Below, piece after piece: positions 47,987 to 55,878 of a stretch of 64,000 nt of DNA. How positions within the stretch are numbered: the stretch's first letter is position 1; each line of letters begins with the position of its first letter. A program made the position numbers and the translations under genes. The notes beneath the pieces were generated by a model. That model searched no databases. It was given only the letters and a program-made list of their open reading frames with translations, and was not told the origin of the DNA. The DNA is taken from the NCBI GenBank assembly GCA_002494495.1, contig DACB01000007.1:198076-262075 (forward strand), in the 5' to 3' direction. The stretch is from Methanobacterium sp. UBA294. GTDB taxonomy: Archaea; Methanobacteriota; Methanobacteria; Methanobacteriales; Methanobacteriaceae.

Positions 47987-47999
47987 TTCTACAGTAGAA
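47987..47999. repeat. Palindrome TTCTACAGTAGAA, copy 3 of 3
   Basis: Same palindrome as at 34215 and 41231, with TTG before it in the 41231 copy too. The GC-rich palindromic CCTCCCGGGAGAGCTCCC follows at 48024. Confidence 0.5.
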
Positions 48000-48258
48000 C
48001 ACCATAAAATAAACCTTAACCTACCCCTCCCGGGAGAGCTCCCAGAGGGTTCACTTTCTATCACTTTTTACCTAGAATAGTGAAATAATTGTGATCTTTA
48101 GTGTAAAAGAAGAGCATACAAACCAGCCCTGGGAATAGCCTTATAAAGAGTATGCAGCCCAGGGCATGGTCTTTAAGTTGTGAATAGTTGGGTTCACTTT
48201 TCCCTTTTATAGGGGTTGAGGTTGTGCATGATTTGCACACCACCTTTATGATAAAAAT

Positions 48259-48298
48259 AATTATTTTATGGATGTCATGTCAGGTCTGACACCTCTTG
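48259..48298 (-). repeat. Left arm of a 40-base inverted repeat flanking the replication module
   Basis: On the minus strand it reads CAAGAGGTGTCAGACCTGAC then ATGACATCCATAAAATAATT, matching 54599-54640 on the plus strand with only a few changes. It covers the last codons of the zinc-ribbon gene. Contains one GACACCTCT word (48288-48296). Confidence 0.65.
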
Positions 48299-48988
48299 TT
48301 TCCATGGTGTTTGTTTGAAGTAGTTGCTCCAGCCTATGTCCTGGGGGGTTACTTGTTGTCCTTTTTGTTGTAATTGTGATGCTTTGTTTATGTCTTGTAC
48401 GGTTACTGCCATTTTTGCTTTTCCAGGTGGTGTCATGGTGGGTGGTGGTGCTCTTATGACTAATCCACCATTACCGGTGCATCTTGGATTTTTACAGATT
48501 ATTTCTGCTCTTCTTAAATCCTTCTCTTGTAGTTGTCCTCCGCATTCAGGGCATGATGCATCGTTGTCTAGTTGGATGGTTATATTAAATTTATCATAGT
48601 CATCCCGGGTTACTCCCTTATAGGTTCCATAATGTCTTTCAAAATCAGTGTTCCTAGTATATCTACTACTTATCTTTTTTACTAGCTGGTGGGTTGCTTG
48701 ATATTCTTTCTTCCAGGCTTCAGATTTAAGGGGTGTTCGATGGTGGTTCTGGGATGGTGCACTCTGGATGGTAGATGGTGGTAGGTCAAAGGTTCCTAGT
48801 TTTTCTATGGTTTGTTTCTTTTTTACTTCTGGATGGTTTTTATTATGTTTCCTTACTCTTAGTTTGGTTTTCTCTTTTTTGGCTTCCTTTTTACAGGGTA
48901 TGCCTTCATCATTCAGTGTATGGTATTTAACCCTTCTATCAATAGTGTTTAATGGTTTCCCACACCATTTACAGGTTTTTCTTTCAGT
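48275..48988 (-). CDS. Zinc-finger/zinc-ribbon protein without a usable start codon
   Basis: A 237-codon open frame that codes for a coherent protein: an N-terminal finger KTCKWCGKPLNTIDRRVKYH with a later Cys (EGIPCKKEAKKEK) and a basic stretch, then a C-terminal zinc ribbon CPECGGQLQEKDLRRAEIIC with KNPRC, and a tail ending QDIGWSNYFKQTPWKQEVS. In frame, the first codons after the TAA at 48989-48991 are ACT GAA AGA, with no ATG, GTG or TTG before the last quarter. An ATG at 49004 with GGGAGAGG-type purines could feed it only through a +1 shift near 48990. So it is either frameshifted at its start, needs recoding, or contains a sequencing indel. Likely DNA-binding. Confidence 0.6.
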   Translation of the reverse strand, partial: TERKTCKWCGKPLNTIDRRVKYHTLNDEGIPCKKEAKKEKTKLRVRKHNKNHPEVKKKQTIEKLGTFDLPPSTIQSAPSQNHHRTPLKSEAWKKEYQATHQLVKKISSRYTRNTDFERHYGTYKGVTRDDYDKFNITIQLDNDASCPECGGQLQEKDLRRAEIICKNPRCTGNGGLVIRAPPPTMTPPGKAKMAVTVQDINKASQLQQKGQQVTPQDIGWSNYFKQTPWKQEVSDLT

Positions 48989-49004
48989 TTATAACCTCTC
49001 CCAT

Positions 49005-49497
49005 GGTTCTTAGGGAGATAGTAAACTGATAAGGTACTGATAGAACTATTGTATAAAGTTTAAAAAATAGTCAGATTCCTTGGATTAATTCCCTGGAAGC
49101 TCTCCCTTATTTAGCTTATAAGTTGGAACTTGAATTTATATAAATACTCGAATTATAGTATAGGAGCCCGGGAAATACCCCTCCCGGGAGGGGGTTATTT
49201 AGGGGAATAAAGTCTTTTAAGGAGTTACCAGGGATTAAACTATTTGTTGATTATACTTTGTTTTACTGGTTTTTTTAGTTCGGTTTTAGTTCGGCTTTGT
49301 TCGATATTTACTTTTAAATAGAAATAGCTTTTAGTAATGTTTATTTTGGTTTTAACAGGATTTAAGGGTTTGTATGGGAATATTTGTTTTCATAGGGGGT
49401 AAACAGTGCATTTATGGTACTTCTCGAAATTTTACAGTAACAAAAACAGAATTAAAAAAAAATATTTCCTTATAAGTCATGACACCTCTGACACCTC
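49005..49497. other. Gene-free stretch downstream of the primase gene; possible element origin
   Basis: About 490 bases. Notable are two CCCGGG words within 30 bases (49167 and 49193) with CCTCCCGGGAGG a perfect palindrome, the doubled TTTAGTTCGGTTTTAGTTCGG at about 49275, and two exact tandem GACACCTCT words at 49481-49498 that run into the primase stop codon. GC-rich palindrome, AT-rich core and short direct repeats beside a primase gene would fit a replication origin, but nothing proves it. Confidence 0.4.
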
Positions 49498-49498
49498 T
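49481..49498 (+). repeat. Tandem 9-base repeat GACACCTCT x2
   Basis: Two exact copies head to tail, preceded by GTCAT. The same word occurs inside both arms of the 40-base inverted repeat (48288-48296, and inverted at 54601-54609). Iteron-like. Confidence 0.6.
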
Positions 49499-50664
49499 TA
49501 AGGTATCTTCACCTTAACAGTCTTTTTATTTATCCCTGTTTTCAGGTGATTTTTAACTTCTTCATCACTCCATCCATGGTATTCCTTTAAGAACTGGAAG
49601 TAATTTCCTTTCTTTCCGCAACCATAACAATAATAACCGGCTTTATGAACCCTGAAACTAGCCTTATTATCATCATGCCCCGGGAAAGGGCACCGGTACA
49701 TTAAATATTCCTTCTCTGGATATTCCCCTTCAGGTTCTCCAAGGATGGATTTAAAAAATAAGCGGTGATCATCTACCATGGGATTTAATGGTTTATCCAG
49801 GTTGCCCTGGGTTGTGGTTCTCTGTTTTTTCTCTACTTCCATGTTATGTTTAAGGATGGGGTCTATTCCCTGGAGATATTCCCCAAAGGTGCTATAATAG
49901 GCCTCCCGGGAGAAGGGTTCAATCCCTGGGCTTAATGCTTTAGCCATTATATCTTCATAGCTATCATCTACCTGGAATGGTACAACGGTTAAACCAGTAT
50001 ATTGATGTTTACTGTATGGAACCCGGGAGAGCCTGTTTTTAGCGTCTTTTGTTACTGATAAATCCATGGTCTGGTAGTCATGGGTTTCTTTGGTTTCCTC
50101 TGCAAACCAGGTAAGGCACCGGTTTATATCAACATCGTTTATAGGTTCAAAGAAGGTGTAGGCATGGCATCCTTTACAACCACTGAAAAACAGTATAGGG
50201 TAACTACCAAACCATTCTTTAAACATAGCTGCAAACCTTTTAGCTTCATCTATGGCGGGGGCTGCTATCCTTTCATCTATAATTAGGTTTCTGAGGGTTT
50301 CCATGGTTTCATCCTGTAACTTTTTTTGATGGAATAGGCCTCGGCTTCTAAGGTCTTGTAATTCTTTTTTTAGTTGGTGGGCTTCGTGGTTGTCTATATC
50401 AAAATCGAAAAAAGCCCTATCGTAGCCCATGGCTTCAGGGTTCATCTTCTGGTTTGCTTCATCCTTCCTTCCAGTGTCATAGATGGATGTATAGCATGGG
50501 TGGAAACCATTGTTTTGATGTACTCTCTGGTATAATTGTTTGGCATTGTTCACAGTAAATCGGATCTGAAATTTAATTTGAGAGTTGAAATCCGGGGGTC
50601 TAGTAAAGAACCGGTGAAACTCCAGGCCATAAAAGAGATGATAAAATGGTACTATCCCCTTCAT
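49498..50664 (-). CDS. Archaeo-eukaryotic primase fused to a DnaG-type zinc finger
   Basis: A 388-residue primase-polymerase. The catalytic core is read from AFFDFDID (metal Asp at 87-91), FFSGCKGCHAYTFFEP (161-176, the SGxxGxH nucleotide site) and MDLSVTKDAKNRLSRVPYSKH with the third acidic residue and the RVPxS motif of PriS-like enzymes. Residues 321-360 form a CHC2 zinc finger as in bacterial DnaG: RCPFPGHDDNKASF (C325, H330) and CYGCGKKGNYFQF (C346, C349). The ATG at 50664 overlaps the previous stop as ATGA and has GGAGG six bases ahead, better than an in-frame TTG at 50691. It should prime replication of the element. Confidence 0.85.
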   Translation of the reverse strand: MKGIVPFYHLFYGLEFHRFFTRPPDFNSQIKFQIRFTVNNAKQLYQRVHQNNGFHPCYTSIYDTGRKDEANQKMNPEAMGYDRAFFDFDIDNHEAHQLKKELQDLRSRGLFHQKKLQDETMETLRNLIIDERIAAPAIDEAKRFAAMFKEWFGSYPILFFSGCKGCHAYTFFEPINDVDINRCLTWFAEETKETHDYQTMDLSVTKDAKNRLSRVPYSKHQYTGLTVVPFQVDDSYEDIMAKALSPGIEPFSREAYYSTFGEYLQGIDPILKHNMEVEKKQRTTTQGNLDKPLNPMVDDHRLFFKSILGEPEGEYPEKEYLMYRCPFPGHDDNKASFRVHKAGYYCYGCGKKGNYFQFLKEYHGWSDEEVKNHLKTGINKKTVKVKIP

Positions 50665-51182
50665 CCTATGGCCTCCATGATATACTCCCAATTAACTACT
50701 TTGAATCCATGTCTATCTTCTGTGATGATGCCCCGCTGGATTAAGTCGTGAATCCGGCCTTTAACCTCGAATTCATCTTCACTCCATCCCTTGCTAATTA
50801 CTTCCCGGGCAAACCTTCGGTGATTACCGATACTGAAACCCCCTCGTCGGTTTAACTCGTAGAGTATGCCATAATCTGTGAATTGTGGTCGGTGTTTGCT
50901 AATAAACTTGGTTAGGAGTTTAACTTCTTCACTTACTGTATTTGGGGGGTGGAAGGTGTCTTCATAACTGAAAAAGAATCCCTGCCTTAGTAACTGGTTG
51001 AATGCTAATTCAATATGAATCCTTGTAGCATCTGGATTTTGCTTTTGTAACCAGTAGATTAAATTCCCCTTATATATCCCGGGTCGCTTTCTAACTAACT
51101 CCCGGGCTCGTTGGCTTAGGGTTGCTACAATAGGGAATTGTTCTTCTATGTTACGCCTGGTTTGGGGGCTTTTGGTAGTCAT
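50661..51182 (-). CDS. Winged-helix protein of the replication operon
   Basis: A 173-residue protein with what look like two winged-helix units: RARELVRKRPGIYKGNLIYW with LAFNQLLRQGFFFS, and RRFAREVISKGWSEDEFEV with IHDLIQRGIITEDRHGFKV. Charged and soluble, with no cofactor motif. It starts directly after the stop of the helicase-like gene (TAG then ATG) with GGGGAGGGG ahead, and its stop overlaps the primase start by ATGA. By position it may be the initiator or copy-control protein of the element; this is inference. Confidence 0.65.
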   Translation of the reverse strand: MTTKSPQTRRNIEEQFPIVATLSQRARELVRKRPGIYKGNLIYWLQKQNPDATRIHIELAFNQLLRQGFFFSYEDTFHPPNTVSEEVKLLTKFISKHRPQFTDYGILYELNRRGGFSIGNHRRFAREVISKGWSEDEFEVKGRIHDLIQRGIITEDRHGFKVVNWEYIMEAIG

Positions 51183-52778
51183 CTAATACCCCTCCCCTGT
51201 TTGTCTTGCTAGTAGTCTTTTATCTAGTTCGGCCTGGGCTTCATGGTCGTCTTGAAAGGTTGCTTTATTGGAGAGTTCTTCATCACTCATAGATTCATAG
51301 TTAATCACTTCATCTCCCGGGGCAACCTCACTTACCTCTGCAATAGGTGAAAGGGGCATAGTGTCATCTGGGATGTATTCCTGTATTTTATCCAGGTAGA
51401 ATTTTTTTAAGTCCTGGTTTGGTTTGGCCTCTCTGTCAGTTTCAACCGCTGGTTCAAATTCTAACCACACCTTGGAATCGTGTTTCCCTTTCTTGGATTT
51501 AATCCATCCATTATCTTCATGTTTCTGTTTAATCCTGATTGACTGCCTTTCTTCTACTTCAAAAACTTCTTGAATCTCTTTTTTATAGTCAGCAATCGAA
51601 ACAGTGCTTTCTTCCATGGAAGTAGCCCCTTCATCATATAAAAATCTCAATAGGTCTTTATCCTTATCTGTTGCACCATTCCATGTTTCCCCATAGTCTA
51701 ACGATCCCATCACTTTATTTTCAACAAACTGGTAAAGGTGTTCAGTGAATTCTACCAGGTCAATTAATGCCTTGGAAACATGATCCTTTCCAATCGTTTT
51801 AACTTCATCCTGTAGAGCCTGAATATAACTCATTTTCACTAGTAGGTCTTGAATGGTGAAATCGTATAAGTCCATAAAGTTCCTAATCTTTGTGGAATAA
51901 CCGAACCCACGACTTACTAACATCAAATGAGTAACTACTAATTCGGCTTTAGCTTCACTACTGATTTTATACTCTGTAGAACCAGGCAAACCCTTTACAA
52001 ATTCTGTGAAATCCAGTGCCGGGTCGATATCATCCTGGTTTACCTCTAGAATCCTGGCTTTATAGGCTTCAGTACGATCAATTCCAGACATATTGATGTA
52101 AGGTACTAAAAACCGTCTTAAATCTCCATCTGTAGCAAAATCAGGCTCGAAATAGTAAGGCTGAGTGAAGATACAACAATTAAAATAAGGAGTGTACTCC
52201 AATCCCTCACCCCGGGGTATATCAACCGGCTTCTTTGTGATGGTGTTATCAGGGTAAGGGTCAAGGCCTAATCGAAGGTATCTTCTAGATTCACTAAAGT
52301 TAATGTCATTGGAAGTGAGTATAGTTTTCCCTTCATCAATGACTATAAAGTCATCTCCAAAATAGCCCCGGTTCTGGATATACTCTATTTGCCCTTTTAC
52401 CCTGTTAGCAGATGTCTTTCCTACCAGCTGTTCCGGGTGTAGTGATGTTGGTTCTACTACATCCCTGTTTAAGCCCTCACCTACTTTTTTAATTACCCTC
52501 TTTAGTTCCTTCTTACCTTTCCCTGATTTGAGCGGGATTAATAGGTGGATTCTTCCATCCGTTACCAAGTTATTCAGTTTCAAGACTACATTCTTATTTT
52601 TGCAGGATAACAGGGAATACCAAAGGGCTTTTAGTATTAGGATGTACTCCTTTCCCTGGAGCCTGGTTGATTTCCTTAGTTCATCGAATCCTTTTAGATG
52701 GTTAGTAGGGTACTTTAATTCTAGTTCTTCATGTTCATCACTTTTTAGTGCTTTGGGGATTGGTGGACTGCCATTCAT
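51183..52778 (-). CDS. Helicase-like P-loop ATPase of the replication operon
   Basis: A 531-residue protein of the DUF3987/D5-like type found beside primases on plasmids and viruses. A degenerate Walker A is read at LLIPLKSGKGKKELKRVI (GxGKK in place of GxGKS/T) and a Walker B at DDFIVIDEGKTIL; QPYYFEPDFATDGDLRRFLV resembles the sensor/arginine-finger strand. The C-terminal 150 residues are charged, with a possible winged helix (SIRIKQKHEDNGWIKSKKGK). The Ser/Thr of the P-loop is missing, so ATP use may differ. Its start overlaps the previous stop by ATGA. Likely unwinds DNA for the fused primase. Confidence 0.68.
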   Translation of the reverse strand: MNGSPPIPKALKSDEHEELELKYPTNHLKGFDELRKSTRLQGKEYILILKALWYSLLSCKNKNVVLKLNNLVTDGRIHLLIPLKSGKGKKELKRVIKKVGEGLNRDVVEPTSLHPEQLVGKTSANRVKGQIEYIQNRGYFGDDFIVIDEGKTILTSNDINFSESRRYLRLGLDPYPDNTITKKPVDIPRGEGLEYTPYFNCCIFTQPYYFEPDFATDGDLRRFLVPYINMSGIDRTEAYKARILEVNQDDIDPALDFTEFVKGLPGSTEYKISSEAKAELVVTHLMLVSRGFGYSTKIRNFMDLYDFTIQDLLVKMSYIQALQDEVKTIGKDHVSKALIDLVEFTEHLYQFVENKVMGSLDYGETWNGATDKDKDLLRFLYDEGATSMEESTVSIADYKKEIQEVFEVEERQSIRIKQKHEDNGWIKSKKGKHDSKVWLEFEPAVETDREAKPNQDLKKFYLDKIQEYIPDDTMPLSPIAEVSEVAPGDEVINYESMSDEELSNKATFQDDHEAQAELDKRLLARQTGEGY

Positions 52779-53023
52779 GGAATCCCCCCGGTAAATTCCA
52801 TCCTATCCCTGATATTATCTAATAAATCCCCAAATGCTATTACCAATTCTTTTTCTGGTTTTGTTAGGTTTAATTCCGGTGTTAATAAGATTAGTGCGGT
52901 TAATTGCTGTTTGATTAGTGGGTACTGTAATTTTAATCCATCCGAAATCTTTTTCTTCCTATAAGTTCCATATTCATTTAGGGGAAGTCGTATGGCTTCC
53001 CGGGCTTCTCTTTTTACATTCAT
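52775..53023 (-). CDS. Small protein of the replication operon, 82 residues
   Basis: Not recognised. A helical, mixed-charge protein (AREAIRLPLNEYGTYRKKKI; LIKQQLTALILLTPELNLTK) without membrane segments. Overlaps both neighbours by ATGA (start with the 54-residue gene, stop with the helicase-like gene), so its translation is coupled and its dose tied to theirs. Possibly a subunit or loader. Confidence 0.65.
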   Translation of the reverse strand: MNVKREAREAIRLPLNEYGTYRKKKISDGLKLQYPLIKQQLTALILLTPELNLTKPEKELVIAFGDLLDNIRDRMEFTGGIP

Positions 53024-53184
53024 AAAACTTTACCCTCCCGGGTGTAGGTGCCTATTTTATCAGGGTCGATTCCCTCTACTACTAGGAGAAATGATTTAAT
53101 AGCTTCCATTAGGTCAGGGGGGTTCTCCTGTGATTTATAGAAGTGGTAGAGGTCTATCAATTGACTATTAAGATTTTTTGACAT
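53020..53184 (-). CDS. Small acidic protein of the replication operon, 54 residues
   Basis: Not recognised. Begins MSKNLNSQLIDLYHFYKSQE and ends TYTREGKVL; helical and acidic in the middle (DLMEAIKSFLLVVEGID). GAGGGGT precedes its ATG by four bases. It starts ten bases after the stop of the ribbon-helix-helix gene and its stop overlaps the next ATG. Coupling on both sides is the main reason to accept it. Confidence 0.6.
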   Translation of the reverse strand: MSKNLNSQLIDLYHFYKSQENPPDLMEAIKSFLLVVEGIDPDKIGTYTREGKVL

Positions 53185-53194
53185 TCTACCCCTC

Positions 53195-53338
53195 TTAATC
53201 TAATTGCAGTCGTTTTAGTTCGTTTTTTACAGCATTTTGAACGAAAACACTCACATTTTTTGCATGGCCTTTTTCTACGGCCTTTTCTACTTTCGCCAGG
53301 TCTTCTACTTCTAGAGATACTGATTTTGATACTAGCAT
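53195..53338 (-). CDS. Ribbon-helix-helix-like protein, 47 residues
   Basis: First gene of the minus-strand replication operon. The strand SKSVSLEVEDLAKVEKAVEK followed by GHAKNVSVFVQNAVKNELKR matches the short Arc/CopG fold, though it is a weaker match than the protein at 47281. GAGGTGAG stands seven bases before the ATG. It probably represses its own operon and perhaps the divergent gene at 53457, with the 118-base gap holding both promoters. Confidence 0.7.
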   Translation of the reverse strand: MLVSKSVSLEVEDLAKVEKAVEKGHAKNVSVFVQNAVKNELKRLQLD

Positions 53339-53456
53339 TGACTTCTCACCTCATATTGTTGTAACAAATTTTAAATATTAGTAGATGTCAAAAATAGAAG
53401 TAGATTTAAAGAGTTTTAATGATAATGTCAAAAAAAGTATCTGGAGATGATAAACC

Positions 53457-54551
53457 ATGGGAAGAAAAGGCTTTGAAATAGACAAAATCATAAAAAATAA
53501 GCTTAATGAAGGGTCAATAAATGGAAAGGAATTAGAAAATTATGTTAAAAAAGAGTTAGGCCTTGATGCTCCTAAGAGAAAAATCACCTTTGAACAGGCT
53601 TTAATAAAAGTCCTGGAAGAAGAAGCGGGGAATATAAAAATTAGCTATGACCCTTCACTGGATAACCGGAAACTTAAACAGAGCTTAAAAGTTGAATATC
53701 TCAGGTTTGACTTAGACAATAAAAAGTATAGTAAGTTACAAATTCACCGCCTGTTTAAAGGCCTGGAATCGGATGATATCAATAAACATGATGAATCTAT
53801 GGATGAACTTCTAGGAATATTTGAAAAGAAATTCGATGAGTACCGGAACTGGGAAAATACAATATTAAACCAGATGAAAAACTGTGTTGAATGCCTACCT
53901 TACGATGAAGTTACCAGGGAACTAGAGCGGATACATAAAGAGAAGTTACAATTTGATGACCCTAGTATTGATGAAACCATTAAAGAATATCTAGATATAT
54001 ATGTCAGGCGTTTATTGCGTGGCGACCCGGGAGATAGGTTCGATAAGTTAGAATCCTTCATAGCCCGGGAGAGAGAGTTTATGAAAGAAGAAAACTACAC
54101 CCATCTATCTTTCTTAAAAAGTAGGTCATGCCTGGGATACATCCATCTTTTACCTCCGGGGTTTCCAACAAAGGCACCTAGATATGAAGCTATAGGGTCT
54201 AAGGATTGTATGACCCCTGGAGATTATTTACTTCACTGTGATGTTAGAACTCTCCCGGGTGGTTCGATAAATATAGAGGACATCTTCTATGATTTGCTTT
54301 TTTACCTGGAATCCCATGATACCAATATACTTAGAAATACCATTATCAACTGTTTAAGCTATCAAAAAACAGATGCGGAAAGACTTGAAAATTTAAAAAG
54401 GTTTGGGAGGATTTTAAAAGAATTAGGATATATAGAACTTAGTTTCAATGAAAGAATAGGGCGTGATAAACATGGAAGGCGTGTAAGAGGTATTTTAGAT
54501 AGAAATCCAGAAGAAACAGCGTTTTTAAAACTGTTGGAAGATTTGAAGTGA
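53457..54551 (+). CDS. Hypothetical protein of the element, 364 residues
   Basis: Not recognised. A soluble, charged, mostly helical protein; the N-terminus GRKGFEIDKIIKNKLNEGSI with KELENYVKKELGL and the early basic block suggest DNA binding, the middle has CVECLPYDEVTRELERI, and the C-terminal third (ERLENLKRFGRILKELGYIE) may be a winged helix. GGAGATGAT precedes the ATG. It is divergent from the replication operon and lies between it and the integrase, inside the inverted-repeat pair. It might be a partition, recombination-directionality or relaxase-like protein, but no motif proves any. Confidence 0.65.
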   Translation: MGRKGFEIDKIIKNKLNEGSINGKELENYVKKELGLDAPKRKITFEQALIKVLEEEAGNIKISYDPSLDNRKLKQSLKVEYLRFDLDNKKYSKLQIHRLFKGLESDDINKHDESMDELLGIFEKKFDEYRNWENTILNQMKNCVECLPYDEVTRELERIHKEKLQFDDPSIDETIKEYLDIYVRRLLRGDPGDRFDKLESFIAREREFMKEENYTHLSFLKSRSCLGYIHLLPPGFPTKAPRYEAIGSKDCMTPGDYLLHCDVRTLPGGSINIEDIFYDLLFYLESHDTNILRNTIINCLSYQKTDAERLENLKRFGRILKELGYIELSFNERIGRDKHGRRVRGILDRNPEETAFLKLLEDLK

Positions 54552-54598
54552 ATAGAAACCTCTTAATCTAGTGATTGAATTGAAACAAAACTTATCTT

Positions 54599-54640
54599 CA
54601 AGAGGTGTCAGAAGTGACATGACATCCATAAGAAATAATT
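54599..54640 (+). repeat. Right arm of the 40-base inverted repeat
   Basis: Reads CAAGAGGTGTCAGAAGTGAC then ATGACATCCATAAGAAATAATT, matching the minus strand of 48259-48298. It lies in the 137-base gap between the 364-residue gene and the integrase gene. Confidence 0.65.
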
Positions 54641-54688
54641 TTTGATTATTCCAACAGGCACCCCCTAAGGTACCTCTAGTATTGGAAT

Positions 54689-55819
54689 TTATTTCTTTGA
54701 CTGTTTTTGTTTCTTTAGTTCCATGGCCATCTCTTGCATAAGGGCTTCCATGCCCTGCATTCTCTCTTCCAGTTCCATATTTTGTTTTTTCTGTTTGTCT
54801 AACTCCCTTTTAACCGTCTTGAACTCTTCTGATTCAATAGTGAATGTTTCTGCCCTGTTAATCATTAACTTATTAAGATAAGGGGTGTATCTTTCCCTTA
54901 ATCGTTTGGGATTCTTCTTAAAATAAGCTTCTTTAATTGGATTAGATTTTCTTCCCTGTAATTCATTTGCCAGGTCTACATCTTCAATGGTTGTAGCATG
55001 AAACTTTCTTAGTGCATGGCTATGGAAGAAGTTCATGCGGGGTGTAATCTTCCCAAACCCATTGTTATCATTTAACCGATTGAATACCGCTTTTAAACCG
55101 GGTTTGTCTATATCAAATAGTTTATCATCATGACCTATCTTTGATTGTGTTTTCAGATACTTAACTATGGCTATAGTGGCTTCAGGGCTGCAACAGGTAT
55201 AATAAAAGTAATTTGTCTTAGCTCTGACTAATTCAAAGATAGGAATAACATCTTTCTGGCCTTCTAACTCATCCAACACATCATTTATAGTGGTTGAATC
55301 GTGATAATCCTTAGTGGCATTTATAAAGTCTTGTACTGTGAGGCTTATTGTTTCATTCATTGCACTTCCACTACTGGACATAAAAAGAATAACTGCCTTA
55401 TGCTTTAGATTGCTTGTAGATTCAATTACCTGGCGTATATCATCTATAGTGGGAATATCAGAGTATCTTTCATGCCTACCATTTGGCATTTTTGCAGGTG
55501 GAATATAAGGGATTTCAATTCCAAAGTGTTTATAGAAGGTTTTAACTTTTGTAAAATAGGTTTGTATAGTGGCAGGTGATGAACCGTTTTTGATTAGGTC
55601 TGACCTGAAGTTTTTCAACCTTTTTACTATCTGCCTGTTCTTACCTCTAATCCCTTTTTCTTCCTCTGTATCTGCTTCGTTTATTAATTCTGTTAGGGTC
55701 TTACCGTTAAAAGCAGCATATTTATCTAAAGCCCATTTGTAGTGTGTTATACTGGTTTCTGAAAGGTTTCTATCTGTATGGAATTCAATAAATAGGGGGT
55801 CTTCCTTTTCCGGTTTCAT
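54689..55819 (-). CDS. Tyrosine recombinase (integrase) of the element
   Basis: A 376-residue integrase: SAM-like arm-binding domain (about 10-105), catalytic domain (about 120-318) and a C-terminal coiled coil (KELDKQKK-type heptads, 334-374). Box II is HSHALRKFHATT with His268 and Arg271, and Tyr311 in LRERYTPYL is the likely nucleophile. In box I the usual TGLRxxE reads SGSAMNE (150-156), so the first catalytic Arg is not at its normal place. The gene lies next to the rps15-side attachment site and reads away from it. It probably performed the integration at the rps15 3' end. Confidence 0.88.
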   Translation of the reverse strand: MKPEKEDPLFIEFHTDRNLSETSITHYKWALDKYAAFNGKTLTELINEADTEEEKGIRGKNRQIVKRLKNFRSDLIKNGSSPATIQTYFTKVKTFYKHFGIEIPYIPPAKMPNGRHERYSDIPTIDDIRQVIESTSNLKHKAVILFMSSSGSAMNETISLTVQDFINATKDYHDSTTINDVLDELEGQKDVIPIFELVRAKTNYFYYTCCSPEATIAIVKYLKTQSKIGHDDKLFDIDKPGLKAVFNRLNDNNGFGKITPRMNFFHSHALRKFHATTIEDVDLANELQGRKSNPIKEAYFKKNPKRLRERYTPYLNKLMINRAETFTIESEEFKTVKRELDKQKKQNMELEERMQGMEALMQEMAMELKKQKQSKK

Positions 55820-55846
55820 ATTAAGGTATTTGGTACCTCATAGTAT

Positions 55847-55878
55847 AAAAAAGTGATGCATAAGTATGCACATCACTT
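55847..55878 (-). terminator. Hairpin and T-tract after rps15
   Basis: AAGTGATG (55851-55858) and CATCACTT (55871-55878) form an eight-pair stem whose interior GCATA...TATGC can pair further; on the minus strand it is followed by TTTTTT. It overlaps the rps15 stop codon and the attachment core, so it may serve as terminator and also as recombinase binding site. Confidence 0.5.

Noticed and set aside
48061..48243. 60-codon minus-strand frame with CxxC start downstream of the zinc protein
   Set aside because: The only purine-rich stretch touches the GTG start, the composition is odd, and no recognisable motif follows.
48324..49013. Plus-strand frames of 81-91 codons rich in Cys, Trp and Phe
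   Set aside because: They are the opposite-strand shadow of the zinc-protein frame, which has coherent zinc motifs and basic composition.
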